Source of the DNA: Algoriphagus sp. NG3
Lineage (GTDB): Bacteria > Bacteroidota > Bacteroidia > Cytophagales > Cyclobacteriaceae
Length of the DNA stretch: 64,000 bases
Reading direction: 5' to 3'
Assembly: GCF_034119865.1 (NCBI RefSeq)
Contig: NZ_CP139421.1
Span: 4,814,501 to 4,878,500, forward strand
The position numbers and the translations under genes were made by a program. Below the pieces are notes generated by a model. That model made no database searches. It saw only the letters and a list, made by a program, of their open reading frames with translations, and was not told the origin of the DNA. Below, piece by piece: positions 1 to 9,041 of the stretch (position 1 is its first letter; every line of letters starts with the position of its first letter).

Positions 1-33
1 CGATACGCTATAGCTTTGACTATCAATCCAATA

Positions 34-68
34 AAAAAAGGGCAGAATTTATCGTTCTGCCCTTTTTT
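34..68 (-). terminator. Intrinsic terminator after the SNF2 helicase gene
   Basis: A perfect 14-bp hairpin is visible: AAAAAAGGGCAGAA at 34-47 and TTCTGCCCTTTTTT at 55-68, with a 7-nt loop. The GC core flanked by A and T runs can work in both directions. It lies 16 bases beyond the stop of the helicase gene, which is read on the minus strand. Confidence 0.85.
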
Positions 69-84
69 GAAAAATCATAGTTTT

Positions 85-3024
85 CTAAGCCAACAATGCG
101 GCAATATCCTCTTGGTCGAGACTCTTCATAAAGCTTTCTTCAGTACTGATCAGTTCACCTGCCAGTGCAAGCTTACGATCTTGCAGTGCCATGATTTTTT
201 CCTCCACTGACCCCCGGGTGATAAACTTATAGATGATGACCTTGTTTTCCTGCCCTATTCTATGGGCTCTATCTATAGCCTGGGCTTCCACAGCTGGATT
301 CCACCAAGGGTCAAGCAAGAATACATACTCCGCTTTGGTCAGATTTAGTCCGACTCCACCCGCTTTTAGGGAAATCAGGAATACTTTGATTCCTTCATTT
401 TCCTGGAACTTCTCGACCTGCGCCTGACGGTCTTTAGTAGTACCATCCAGGTATGCATAAGGAATTCCTTCCTTCTCCAGATATTCTTTTACTATAGCCA
501 GATGTCTTACAAACTGGCTAAATACAAGTACCTTGTGCCCTTCGGAGATAGTGGACTGCAGCATGTATGTCACGTCTTCCAACTTGCCGGATTCTCCCTC
601 GTAGTCGTCACGGACTAATTTAGGGTGATTGGCGATTTGGCGCAGCTGCGTAAGACCGCGTAATAATGTAAACTGCTGATTATTTCTGCCCGTGGTCTGG
701 ATATCCGAGATGATCTTTTCACGGTAGTAGCTTTTCACTTCCTCATAGACCTCCTCCTGAGCTGTGGTCATGGCAGAATACTTCACGTTGGTGATTTTTT
801 CCGGCAGGTCAGTCGCTACCTGCGATTTCAATCTCCGCAGGATAAACGGCTTGATCATCGCATGAAGCTTGGCTGACTTGTCAATATCCCTTTGCTTCTC
901 TATAGGCTGTAAAAACTGCGTTTTAAAGGAATTCTGATTTCCCAGAAGCCCCGGATTGATAAAGTTCATCTGAGACCACAGATCCATGGTACTGTTCTCC
1001 ACAGGCGTACCGGTAAGAATCAGCTTTTGCTTACTTTTCAGCTGGTTTACCGCTGCGGCAATATTACTTCCAGGATTTTTGATCGCCTGTGATTCATCAA
1101 GAATAATGTAGTTGAAATAGAAATCCTTCAGTACTTCTACATCCAATCTGGTGATACCATAGGAGGTCAAAACCAAGTCATACTCTCCAAATCTCCAGGG
1201 ATCTTTGATCCGCTGAGTTCCTGAGTAAACCAGGATTTTCAGATTCGGAGTAAATTTCTTCGCCTCCAGCTCCCAGTTGTAGATCAGCGATGTAGGCATG
1301 ACCAACAAGGATGTCAAGCCGGGGTTGGCTTCCATTTCATGTGCAAGGAGTGCCAGAGTCTGTACTGTTTTACCTAGACCCATATCATCCGCCAGACAGC
1401 CTCCGAATTTAAATTCATTGAGGAACCTCAGCCAGTTGTAACCTGCATGCTGATAAGGACGAAGCGTGCCTTCAAAGTTGTCAGGAAGATCGTAATCCTC
1501 TATTGATTCGAAGTCCCTCAGTCTTTCCAGTTTTCTGCTGAGCGTTACCTGTACTAGATTTCCCAGTTCCATCTCCCGCGCCAATGCCAGGTGGTGCTTG
1601 CGTAACACCATAGTATCTTCGTCTCCCCGGTCTTCCATGAAATTGAACAACTCGGAGTAGTTCACAAACCAGGATGCAGGAATAACGGCGATTTCTCCAT
1701 TGGGTAATTCAAATTCGGTTTTTCCCTGGAGCAGTAGTTTTCTCAGTTTGGCAAATGGAACCAGATACAGACCAAACTTGATCAATGCTTTCACATCAAA
1801 CCAATCGATGTTTTCATTGACTTCAATGGATATTTGGGCTTTGCCAATATTATAGACTTTCCCTTTGGCGTTCGGTTTTTGTACGATTTTGATTTTTTCT
1901 ATTTCGAGGAAGTCTTCGTTTTCCCCTATCCATTCAAATGCTTCGGTCTTAGGCAGCGCATCTTTGCCCATCTTGAATTCCAGTCCTTTGTCCCGGAGTA
2001 GCTTGATGTAGGCTTTCTCCTTCTGGGTGCTTCGGATAGTCTTGTAAAAGGTGTAGCTATCATCCCCCTCTTCCAGTCTTACAGAAGCTCCATGTAATTC
2101 AGAGCTAGGTGTCTGTACCGGGAAATCAATATCCCCATACTTGAAGCGTAGCTCAAAAACTATTTTATCCTCCTCCAGTTTCTCTCCGTCTTCCCCAAAA
2201 AGGTTTTTGCCAGATCCTCCAGGAAGGTCGCTGATATTGATAAATACTTCGGGAGTACCCCGCTCAATATTGATGTCAAATCCAACTGCTTCCACATCGA
2301 ACTGGGAAATCAGATTGGTCATAAAGCCACGATAGTAGTTCGGCTCTATTCGTTTGTCTATGACAATGAATTTTTTATTGAGAAAAGCTCTAAGTTTTTT
2401 TCCGTCTATTCCTTTTTCAAAGTGATAGAGCTGACCCTGCACCACCAACCATCCTGGCTCATTGCTGATGAAATAGCCGTTTTTGTATTGCCAATCAAGC
2501 TTCTCCCCTTTATATTTTATGGTAGGCCAATAGTGTGTGTTTTCTTCATTTTTATGAAAATGAAACAATACGCTTGCCCGCTCAGCATTCACTTTAATTT
2601 CCTTCCAAACCGGGTTCCCATCACTGCCCATCTCGAAAAGCCGCTTGCCGATCAGCAAGGGCATTATCTTCGATCGTTTCTTTTCGATCACGACTTCTAA
2701 TGCCTCTTGTGTTTTTTTGTCCTCAGTTTTAGGATCAAATATTTTGGCCAAATACTCCTTAGGACGCAGGTTTCCCCGCTTGATAAATGGCTTGACCACC
2801 ACTTCCGGATTCATGGAATCCATGATTTTGATCAACTCATAGTCAGTCTTATCCAAACCAGAGTCAAATTCGCTCGCGTTTGCGGAACTGATATTTTGAT
2901 AAGCCAAAGAGAGCCGTCCCTGTGGATCTATTTGTACTACAAATGATTCAATGAGAAGTCCTAGGTACTCATGGCTATAAATAGAATATACTATCTGAAA
3001 GGGGCTATCAGAATTTACTATCAT
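85..3024 (-). CDS. SNF2-family DEAD/DEAH-box helicase (Swi2/Snf2 ATPase)
   Basis: A 979-residue Swi2/Snf2 ATPase, probably a cytoplasmic double-stranded DNA translocase that remodels protein-DNA or RNA polymerase complexes. The C-terminal half carries the two RecA-like lobes: Walker A DDMGLGKT near residue 550, DESQ in place of DEAH near 642, LTGTPVENS near 673, and the second-lobe signature DPWWNPAVEAQAIDRAHRIGQ-like run near 900-920. The first ~500 residues have no motif I recognise; this N-terminal extension is common in bacterial SNF2 proteins but its role is unknown. The gene stands alone, with a strong terminator downstream and lspA's terminator upstream. The family call is secure; the cellular role is not. 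Confidence 0.93.
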   Translation of the reverse strand: MIVNSDSPFQIVYSIYSHEYLGLLIESFVVQIDPQGRLSLAYQNISSANASEFDSGLDKTDYELIKIMDSMNPEVVVKPFIKRGNLRPKEYLAKIFDPKTEDKKTQEALEVVIEKKRSKIMPLLIGKRLFEMGSDGNPVWKEIKVNAERASVLFHFHKNEENTHYWPTIKYKGEKLDWQYKNGYFISNEPGWLVVQGQLYHFEKGIDGKKLRAFLNKKFIVIDKRIEPNYYRGFMTNLISQFDVEAVGFDINIERGTPEVFINISDLPGGSGKNLFGEDGEKLEEDKIVFELRFKYGDIDFPVQTPSSELHGASVRLEEGDDSYTFYKTIRSTQKEKAYIKLLRDKGLEFKMGKDALPKTEAFEWIGENEDFLEIEKIKIVQKPNAKGKVYNIGKAQISIEVNENIDWFDVKALIKFGLYLVPFAKLRKLLLQGKTEFELPNGEIAVIPASWFVNYSELFNFMEDRGDEDTMVLRKHHLALAREMELGNLVQVTLSRKLERLRDFESIEDYDLPDNFEGTLRPYQHAGYNWLRFLNEFKFGGCLADDMGLGKTVQTLALLAHEMEANPGLTSLLVMPTSLIYNWELEAKKFTPNLKILVYSGTQRIKDPWRFGEYDLVLTSYGITRLDVEVLKDFYFNYIILDESQAIKNPGSNIAAAVNQLKSKQKLILTGTPVENSTMDLWSQMNFINPGLLGNQNSFKTQFLQPIEKQRDIDKSAKLHAMIKPFILRRLKSQVATDLPEKITNVKYSAMTTAQEEVYEEVKSYYREKIISDIQTTGRNNQQFTLLRGLTQLRQIANHPKLVRDDYEGESGKLEDVTYMLQSTISEGHKVLVFSQFVRHLAIVKEYLEKEGIPYAYLDGTTKDRQAQVEKFQENEGIKVFLISLKAGGVGLNLTKAEYVFLLDPWWNPAVEAQAIDRAHRIGQENKVIIYKFITRGSVEEKIMALQDRKLALAGELISTEESFMKSLDQEDIAALLA

Positions 3025-3180
3025 ATATATATCGGATTGACATAGCTTTCAGAGTTTAGCAATTAAGCAAAAGAAAGCTTAGTCGGTGTTAATAATCCCA
3101 AAAAAGGGTAAACCAAGTTGAAAATTACAAAAAAATCTGCTCAAAATCATCTTGAAAGCGAACATTCTGCATGAAAAGAT

Positions 3181-3221
3181 AAAAAGTCCTTTGAATCAGA
3201 ATTCTTGAATCAAAGGACTTT
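3181..3221 (-). terminator. Intrinsic terminator after ileS-lspA
   Basis: AAAGTCCTTTGA at 3183-3194 pairs perfectly with TCAAAGGACTTT at 3210-3221. On the minus strand the hairpin is followed by a T run. It starts 20 bases after the lspA stop and separates that operon from the SNF2 gene. Confidence 0.85.
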
Positions 3222-3241
3222 CTTGATATCGCTATCTGGAT

Positions 3242-3874
3242 TTACTCTGAGATTTGGTCTAATTCTTTTTTCTCTTCTGCTGTGTCGTCCTCCTTTTTGT
3301 CCGGGAAAAACCTTCCTTGGAATATCAGAATCATTGCTACACCGATAAAAATGGAAGCATCAGCTACATTGAAAATCGGCCAAAGTGCAGTATAACTTCC
3401 TCCCCAAATCGGCATCCAGTCTGGAATATAACCTTCCCAAATATCGAAATAGAACATATCTACCACCTGACCATGAAACCAAGGAGTGGTTGCGTTATAA
3501 GGCGCATTATTCAGCCAGACCCCGTAGAAGACAGAATCTATCAGATTCCCTATTGCTCCTCCCAATATCATCGCTATACACACTATATAGAGACGGGGCT
3601 GTTTTTTTGATATGATATGGTAGAGGTAATAGCCTATCCCTACCATGGCTACTAATCGAAATGAAGTAAGGAACAACTTGCCGTATTCTGATCCCAGCTC
3701 CATGCCGAATGCCATTCCTGGATTGGTGGTGTAATGCAGTTTGAACCAGTCTCCGAATATGGGAATCTGTCCCGGAGATCCAAAATCCATCTCGAAGTGA
3801 ACCAGCATTTTGACTGCTTGATCTATGATGATCACCAGTAGTGCTATGCCAAAGTATTTCAGGTATTTGTTCAT
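3242..3874 (-). CDS. lspA: Lipoprotein signal peptidase (signal peptidase II)
   Basis: An inner-membrane aspartyl protease that cleaves prolipoprotein signal peptides after lipidation; many predicted lipoproteins in this window would be its substrates. The 210-residue protein shows hydrophobic segments near residues 5-22, 70-88, 95-115 and 165-187, with the catalytic-aspartate motifs GNLIDS near residue 108 and FNVADAS near 168. It is longer than the usual ~160-170 residues because of a loop between TM3 and TM4 (residues ~118-160) and a charged C-terminal tail. The start lies 16 bases after the ileS stop, so the two genes are probably co-transcribed, an arrangement also known in Proteobacteria. 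Confidence 0.96.
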   Translation of the reverse strand: MNKYLKYFGIALLVIIIDQAVKMLVHFEMDFGSPGQIPIFGDWFKLHYTTNPGMAFGMELGSEYGKLFLTSFRLVAMVGIGYYLYHIISKKQPRLYIVCIAMILGGAIGNLIDSVFYGVWLNNAPYNATTPWFHGQVVDMFYFDIWEGYIPDWMPIWGGSYTALWPIFNVADASIFIGVAMILIFQGRFFPDKKEDDTAEEKKELDQISE

Positions 3875-3890
3875 TATATACGTTTTGCTA

Positions 3891-6800
3891 TCAGGCTTTT
3901 TCCACCAGAACAGCTAATTCAAAATCATCCATATCAAGCACAGTGGCTCCATCTAGGTCAGCTGACAACTCAAGTTTCAACGCCTGAACTTCGGTTTGGA
4001 TATATTCCCCAAAGGACTTTACTGCATTTTTTACCAGTTCATTATCATCTGCGATGGTAATATTGATTTTGTCCTGCACTTCCAGCCCCATGTCTTTACG
4101 TAGGTTTTGGATACGGTTTACCAAATCTCTAGCTGCTCCTTCCTGCTTCAATTCATCAGAAAGAGTCACGTCTAGAGCCACAGTCACACCCTGATCAGAT
4201 GCCACTGACCAGCCTGGGATATCCTGGGAAGTGATCAATACTTCTTCTAAAAGCAACTCTAGACTTTCGCCGTCCACGTCAACGGAGATTTTACCTTCAC
4301 GTTCGATTTCAGCGATTTCTGCCTGACTCCATTGATTGATGGCTGCCACAACAAAGCGCATTTTAGGCCCCAACTTCTTGCCTAATACTGGCAGATTTGG
4401 CTTCACATTTTTCACCAATATACCGGAAGCATCATCGATAAATTCTATTTCTTTAATATTTACTTCGGACTTGATCAGCTCATCGAGATGCTCGATCTGC
4501 GCTTTGGTTTTTTCTTTCAAGATAGGAATCAAAATACGCTGCAAGGGCTGGCGTACTTTCATTTTTTCCTTTTTCCTCAGCGAGTGTACCAAGGAGGAAA
4601 TAGTCTGGGCCAACTCCATGCTTTCTTCCAGATCTTTATTGATCAAAGCCCCCACGGCTTTTTGCCAGTCCGATAAATGTACAGAAGCTTTGGATTCAGC
4701 TCCTGATTCAGTCAGATTTTGGTATAACCAGTCAGCGTAGAATGGAGCAAAAGAAGACATTAACTGGGTAAGTGTGAGCAAAGACTCATATAAAGTCTCG
4801 TATGCCGCCTGCTTATCCGCATTCATTTCACCTCTCCAGAACCGCTTTCTCGCCAGTCTTACATACCAGTTGGAAAGCTGATCTATCGTAAAGCTCATGA
4901 TCGCACGGGTTGCTTTGGTAGCATCGTAGTTGTCCATCGCTTCTTCCACTTCTGCTATCAATGACTGAAGTTTGGAAATTATCCATTGATCTAATTCAGC
5001 ACGCTCTGCCACCGGAACTGCCTTGGATTTGTCATAGACAAAAGCATCCAGGTTCGCATACAGCGCAAAGAAATTATAGGTATTCTGAAGTGTACCAAAG
5101 AAGCGACGCTGCACCTCTGTCACACCATCTAGGTTGAATTTTAGGTTGTCCCACGGGTTTGCATTGCTCAGCATGTACCAGCGCACTGCATCTGGACCGT
5201 ATTCTTTCAGTGTTTTGAAAGGATCTACAGCATTGCCCAATCGCTTGGACATTTTATTGCCGTTTTTATCGAGTACAAGCCCGTTTGCGATCACGTTTTT
5301 GAAAGCCACACTGTCGAATAACATCACCGCAATGGCATGAAGCGTAAAGAACCAGCCACGGGTCTGATCCACACCTTCGGCAATGTAGTCAGCAGGGTAA
5401 TTGGCCTTGAAAATGTCTTCATTTTCAAAAGGATAATGCCACTGCGCATACGGCATAGCTCCTGAATCAAACCATACATCGATCAGATCCGGTTCACGGA
5501 ACATCTTTTCACCTTTGGCAGATACCAAAATCACGTCATCGACATAAGGTCGGTGAAGATCGATTTCCTTGCCTTCGTAAGGAGATTTTTCCATAAATCC
5601 CTTAGCAATGGATTCTTCGATTGCTTTTTCAAGCTCAGTAATAGATCCTATGCAACACTCCTCTTTCCCGTCTTCAGTTCTCCAGATAGGAAGCGGTGTG
5701 CCCCAGAACCTGGATCTGCTCAGGTTCCAGTCCACCAGGTTTTCCAGCCAGTTGCCAAAGCGACCCGTTCCCGTGGCCTCAGGCTTCCAGTTGATGGTTT
5801 TATTTAGCTCCACCAATCTATCCTTATATGCAGTGGTTTTGATAAACCAGCTGTCCATAGGATAGTAAAGCACCGGCTTGTCCGTTCTCCAGCAGTGCGG
5901 ATAGCTGTGCTCGTATTTCTCTACTTTGAAAGCCTTGTTCTCATTTTTCAGAATGATGGAAATGATCACGTCGGTGTTTTTATAGTCCGCCGCACTTTCA
6001 TCGTCCTCGGTATAGTTTTTCACATAGAAATCATCTACACCATATGCTTTATGGGAGGTGATGGCATGTTCAGCTATCTTTTCTACCAGATACTCACCCA
6101 CTAGGGTGATGAATTTTCCCTGCTTATCCACTATAGGAAGGTCTTTTCCCTGCTCGTCTTTCACAAAGATGCCCGGCACATTATTCTGTGCCAGAGTTCT
6201 AAAGTCATCCGCACCGAAAGCTTTGGCAAGGTGGACAATTCCCGTACCGTCTTCAGTGGTCACATAATCACCGGACACCACTGTAAAAGCTGGATGCGGA
6301 AGCGATAAGCCAGCTATTGGAAACAATTGCTCGTATTCCCAGCCCAGCATATCTTTTCCTTTGAATTCCTCGATCACTTCGAAAGGAATCAGCTTATCCC
6401 CGCGGTTGTAATCTTCCAATTTCAGCTCAGCGGCCTTAGGATTCAGGTAAGCATTCATTCTGGCTTTCGCCAAAATCACTGTGCAGGCATCGTAGGTATA
6501 AGGGTTGAAAGTCTTCACTTTCACATAATCCAGATTCTCACCGATCGCCAAGGCCGAGTTGGCAGGCAAAGTCCATGGAGTAGTAGTCCAGGCAAGAATG
6601 TATGTATTCTCCTTCCCTTTCAGTTTGAACTGTGCCGTGATAGAAGTGTCCTTTATATCCTTGTAGGTTCCGGGCTGATTGAGCTCATGCGAACTCAAAC
6701 CCGTACCTGCCGCAGGAGAATAAGGCTGTATTGTATAGCCCTTGTAAAGTAGGTCTTTCTCGTAAAGCCGCTTCAGCAAGCTCCACAAGGACTCGATATA

Positions 6801-7265
6801 TTTCGGCTCAAAGGTGATATAGGGATCATCCAGATCCACCCAGTAGCCGATTTTCTCGGTCATTTCATCCCATTCATTCTTGAATCGCATGACCGTCTCC
6901 CGGCACTTTTTATTGTATTCTTCTACAGAGATTTTCTTACCAATATCCTCTTTGGTGATCCCCAGTTCCTTCTCAACCTGCAACTCTACAGGAAGACCGT
7001 GGGTATCCCAGCCGCCTTTCCGCTTCACCTGAAAACCCTGAAGCGTTTTGTAACGGCAGAAAACATCCTTGATTGCTCGCGCCATCACGTGGTGGATTCC
7101 CGGTGTACCATTTGCCGAAGGCGGTCCTTCGAAAAAAGTAAATGTCTCCGCACCGTCACGGTTGGCTACTGATTGCTCGAAAATCTGGTTTTCTTTCCAG
7201 TACTTCAATACAGATTCCCCGATTTCGGGATAATCCACTTGTTTAAATTCCTGATATGTCTTCAC
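3891..7265 (-). CDS. ileS: Isoleucyl-tRNA synthetase
   Basis: Class I aminoacyl-tRNA synthetase charging tRNA-Ile. It has the HIGH-type motif GTPGIHH near residue 55, the connective editing domain in the middle, and the KMSKS-type motif NKMSKRLGN near 671, followed by the anticodon-binding domain. I place the start at the GTG at 7265 (1124 residues). The frame stays open to an ATG at 7358, but those extra 31 codons fall inside a dispersed intergenic repeat and read like its translation. An AGAAAGGA ribosome-binding site lies just upstream of the GTG. It is the first gene of the ileS-lspA operon. Confidence 0.96.
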   Translation of the reverse strand: MKTYQEFKQVDYPEIGESVLKYWKENQIFEQSVANRDGAETFTFFEGPPSANGTPGIHHVMARAIKDVFCRYKTLQGFQVKRKGGWDTHGLPVELQVEKELGITKEDIGKKISVEEYNKKCRETVMRFKNEWDEMTEKIGYWVDLDDPYITFEPKYIESLWSLLKRLYEKDLLYKGYTIQPYSPAAGTGLSSHELNQPGTYKDIKDTSITAQFKLKGKENTYILAWTTTPWTLPANSALAIGENLDYVKVKTFNPYTYDACTVILAKARMNAYLNPKAAELKLEDYNRGDKLIPFEVIEEFKGKDMLGWEYEQLFPIAGLSLPHPAFTVVSGDYVTTEDGTGIVHLAKAFGADDFRTLAQNNVPGIFVKDEQGKDLPIVDKQGKFITLVGEYLVEKIAEHAITSHKAYGVDDFYVKNYTEDDESAADYKNTDVIISIILKNENKAFKVEKYEHSYPHCWRTDKPVLYYPMDSWFIKTTAYKDRLVELNKTINWKPEATGTGRFGNWLENLVDWNLSRSRFWGTPLPIWRTEDGKEECCIGSITELEKAIEESIAKGFMEKSPYEGKEIDLHRPYVDDVILVSAKGEKMFREPDLIDVWFDSGAMPYAQWHYPFENEDIFKANYPADYIAEGVDQTRGWFFTLHAIAVMLFDSVAFKNVIANGLVLDKNGNKMSKRLGNAVDPFKTLKEYGPDAVRWYMLSNANPWDNLKFNLDGVTEVQRRFFGTLQNTYNFFALYANLDAFVYDKSKAVPVAERAELDQWIISKLQSLIAEVEEAMDNYDATKATRAIMSFTIDQLSNWYVRLARKRFWRGEMNADKQAAYETLYESLLTLTQLMSSFAPFYADWLYQNLTESGAESKASVHLSDWQKAVGALINKDLEESMELAQTISSLVHSLRKKEKMKVRQPLQRILIPILKEKTKAQIEHLDELIKSEVNIKEIEFIDDASGILVKNVKPNLPVLGKKLGPKMRFVVAAINQWSQAEIAEIEREGKISVDVDGESLELLLEEVLITSQDIPGWSVASDQGVTVALDVTLSDELKQEGAARDLVNRIQNLRKDMGLEVQDKINITIADDNELVKNAVKSFGEYIQTEVQALKLELSADLDGATVLDMDDFELAVLVEKA

Positions 7266-7307
7266 TGTATCCTTTCTTAAGGGCAAGTAGGTGATAATTA
7301 ATTTTTT

Positions 7308-7397
7308 GGGCGTGCCCCCGTCTGAAAAAGCCGGGGCCGGGCTATCCGCTATATACACTTCGCTTCACTCCGTGTATGCCGCTGCTATCCCTCACGC
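7308..7397. repeat. Dispersed palindromic intergenic element (GGGCGTGCCC...CTATCCCTCACGC type)
   Basis: The element begins with GGGCGTGCCC (7308-7317, a small palindrome), continues through GGGCTATCCGCT (7340-7350), has an inner hairpin ATACAC (7353-7358) / GTGTAT (7372-7377), and ends GCTATCCCTCACGC. Elements with these conserved ends and a variable central hairpin are, from memory, widespread between genes of Bacteroidota. It lies just upstream of ileS and creates the false 5' extension of that frame. Confidence 0.6.
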
Positions 7398-7401
7398 AAT
7401 C

Positions 7402-7756
7402 AAGGAAACATCCTCCTCAAAAGCAGGCACAAAGATAGGAGAAATCCCCCTTTATGGGAGGGTGAATCGTAAAAAATGGAAGGAATGCTGTTTTGAAAAT
7501 AAATTAAAATGAATATACGGAGTTTTGCCAGTAAAAAATAATTCTTCGCTCACCTGTTCAGAAGACCGAAGACGGGTGACCGAAGCCACTAAATGCTAGT
7601 GTTTAGCAAATCCTATTATGCTTTAGGCTCAATACTGGTAAAAAAGCTTACAATCATATAAATCAATCTCACGTGACAACTTTACTTTTTTATGGCATAT
7701 TCTAACTCTTGGTTCTTGATTCTCGGCTCTAGCATCTTGATACTCGTGTCTTGCTA
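7402..7756. other. Gene-free gap made of degenerate repeats
   Basis: I see no gene here. The stretch holds a truncated C-rich/G-rich repeat (AATCCCCCTTTATGGGAGGG, about 7443-7462), an AAGACCGAAGAC-type run (7559-7585), and a run of degenerate CTTGATTCT-type units at 7701-7765. That last run extends into the final codons of the Fic gene. Confidence 0.5.
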
Positions 7757-8869
7757 CTAGCGACTAATTACCAATTCATAGCTCACACTTCGACCTCCAC
7801 CTTGCGGCAAAAAGGCGCCTAATTCCACTAATCCCTGCATATCCCGCGTAGCCGTAGCCTTGGAGGCTTTGGTGATTGCCATGTATTTCTTCGCAGTCAT
7901 CCCTCCTTCAAAACCCGCTGGGCCTTCAGCAAGCATGCGATTAATCACTTTGACTTGGCGCTCATTCAATACCTCCTTATAGCGGTTAAAAAACTTGACT
8001 TTTTGAAGCGTGAAATTGATCAGTTGCTCTGCGCTCTGCTGGGCGTGGCATACCGTGTCGGCAAAATAATCCAGCCAAGCAGAGATCTCATTTGAGCTTT
8101 GTCCGTTTTTCAGGGCGTTGTAATATTCATTTTTCTTCGCCTCTATCGTGCTGGAAAGACTGATCAAGGTCGTGTGTCCCAGGCCCTGATGTAGTGCTTT
8201 TTCTGCCAAAGCCCGGCCGACTCGTCCATTTCCATCCTCAAAGGGGTGGATCGACTCAAAGTACAAATGCGTAATCGCAGACCGGATCAGCGGATTGTTT
8301 ATAGCCTTTGGATTGCTGGGAGCAGTTTCATTAAACCATGAAATAAAAGCAGCCATTTCAGCAGGAACCCGCGACGAAGGAGGCGCTTGGAAATGCACTA
8401 TTTCTTTTCCTATAGTTCCAGAGACCACCTGCATGGCCGCTGAATCTGCTCGCCATTGCCCAGCTTGTACATATCGATTGCCTTCCATGAGCAACTCATG
8501 CCAGTTAAAAAGCATTTCCTCCGTCAAGTTTTGAGCAAATTCCGAACGTACCTTGATCATGAGCTTGGCAATGCCTTTGGCACGTTGATCTTTGACTAGT
8601 AAGGGCTGCTCTTCATGGATTCCCAGATTCTTTTTGATCGAAGACATTACGTCTGGGCGACTGAGAAATTCCCCTTCGATCTCGGAAGTTTTGATGGCTT
8701 CCACCACCATCATTTCCAAAAGCAGTTCGGTCTGATTTCCATCCGACAAACCACTGATTACTCCAGACAGTTGCCCCGATTTCATGAGAAAATCGGGCAG
8801 TAGTTTTCCTGATTTACCTTCTTGAAAGGTAAACTTAGGCCAATCCGACTGTTCCCAATTGTAACTCAT
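7757..8869 (-). CDS. Fic-domain protein with C-terminal winged helix (DUF4172-Fic type)
   Basis: A 370-residue Fic protein, probably an AMPylase (adenylyl-transferase or similar nucleotide transfer onto a protein). The core motif HPFEDGNGRVGR sits near residues 206-217 with all expected catalytic residues. Near residue 61 the segment TSEIEG matches the inhibitory (S/T)xxxE(G/N) motif, N-terminal to the Fic core, so the enzyme should be auto-inhibited. The last ~90 residues look like a winged helix, suggesting it binds DNA itself. The ATG at 8869 is chosen because the frame's earlier start is only a TTG and a -7 promoter box lies four bases before the ATG. Paired palindromes over the promoter suggest autoregulation. 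The target protein is unknown. Confidence 0.92.
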   Translation of the reverse strand: MSYNWEQSDWPKFTFQEGKSGKLLPDFLMKSGQLSGVISGLSDGNQTELLLEMMVVEAIKTSEIEGEFLSRPDVMSSIKKNLGIHEEQPLLVKDQRAKGIAKLMIKVRSEFAQNLTEEMLFNWHELLMEGNRYVQAGQWRADSAAMQVVSGTIGKEIVHFQAPPSSRVPAEMAAFISWFNETAPSNPKAINNPLIRSAITHLYFESIHPFEDGNGRVGRALAEKALHQGLGHTTLISLSSTIEAKKNEYYNALKNGQSSNEISAWLDYFADTVCHAQQSAEQLINFTLQKVKFFNRYKEVLNERQVKVINRMLAEGPAGFEGGMTAKKYMAITKASKATATRDMQGLVELGAFLPQGGGRSVSYELVISR

Positions 8870-8941
8870 GAGCCAAATATACAACTTATTCGGCTCAAAA
8901 AATAGATAATTATGAGCCGAATAGACGATCTATTCGGCTCA
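8869..8941. promoter_or_regulatory. Putative Fic operator: two paired inverted repeats
   Basis: Four copies of a 10-mer alternate in orientation: TGAGCCAAAT 8869-8878, ATTCGGCTCA 8888-8897, TGAGCCGAAT 8913-8922, ATTCGGCTCA 8932-8941. They form two palindromes, each with a 9-nt spacer and the same 29-bp length. The first covers the start codon and the predicted -7/-33 boxes. This is the layout expected for autorepression by the protein's winged helix. Confidence 0.7.
8874..8898 (-). promoter_or_regulatory. Predicted leaderless promoter of the Fic gene
   Basis: Read on the minus strand, TATATTTG (8881 to 8874) fits the Bacteroidota -7 box TAnnTTTG and ends four bases before the ATG at 8869. 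A TTG at 8898-8896 lies 14 bases upstream, somewhat close for a -33 box. Transcription would begin at or next to the start codon. Confidence 0.5.
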
Positions 8942-9041
8942 ACATACAAAATCCTTCGGATTATCGCACTTTTACACCAATAGCATTTCCATTTAACTCG
9001 CTCTTCTTAAATTTCCAGTTCAATTGGTTATAACCCATACT

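Noticed and set aside
4336..4740. 134-codon plus-strand open frame inside ileS
   Set aside because: Antisense to a complete ileS with no domain or start signal.
7266..7358. 31-codon N-terminal extension of ileS from an ATG at 7358
   Set aside because: It is the translation of a dispersed palindromic repeat, and a GTG with AGAAAGGA upstream lies at 7265.
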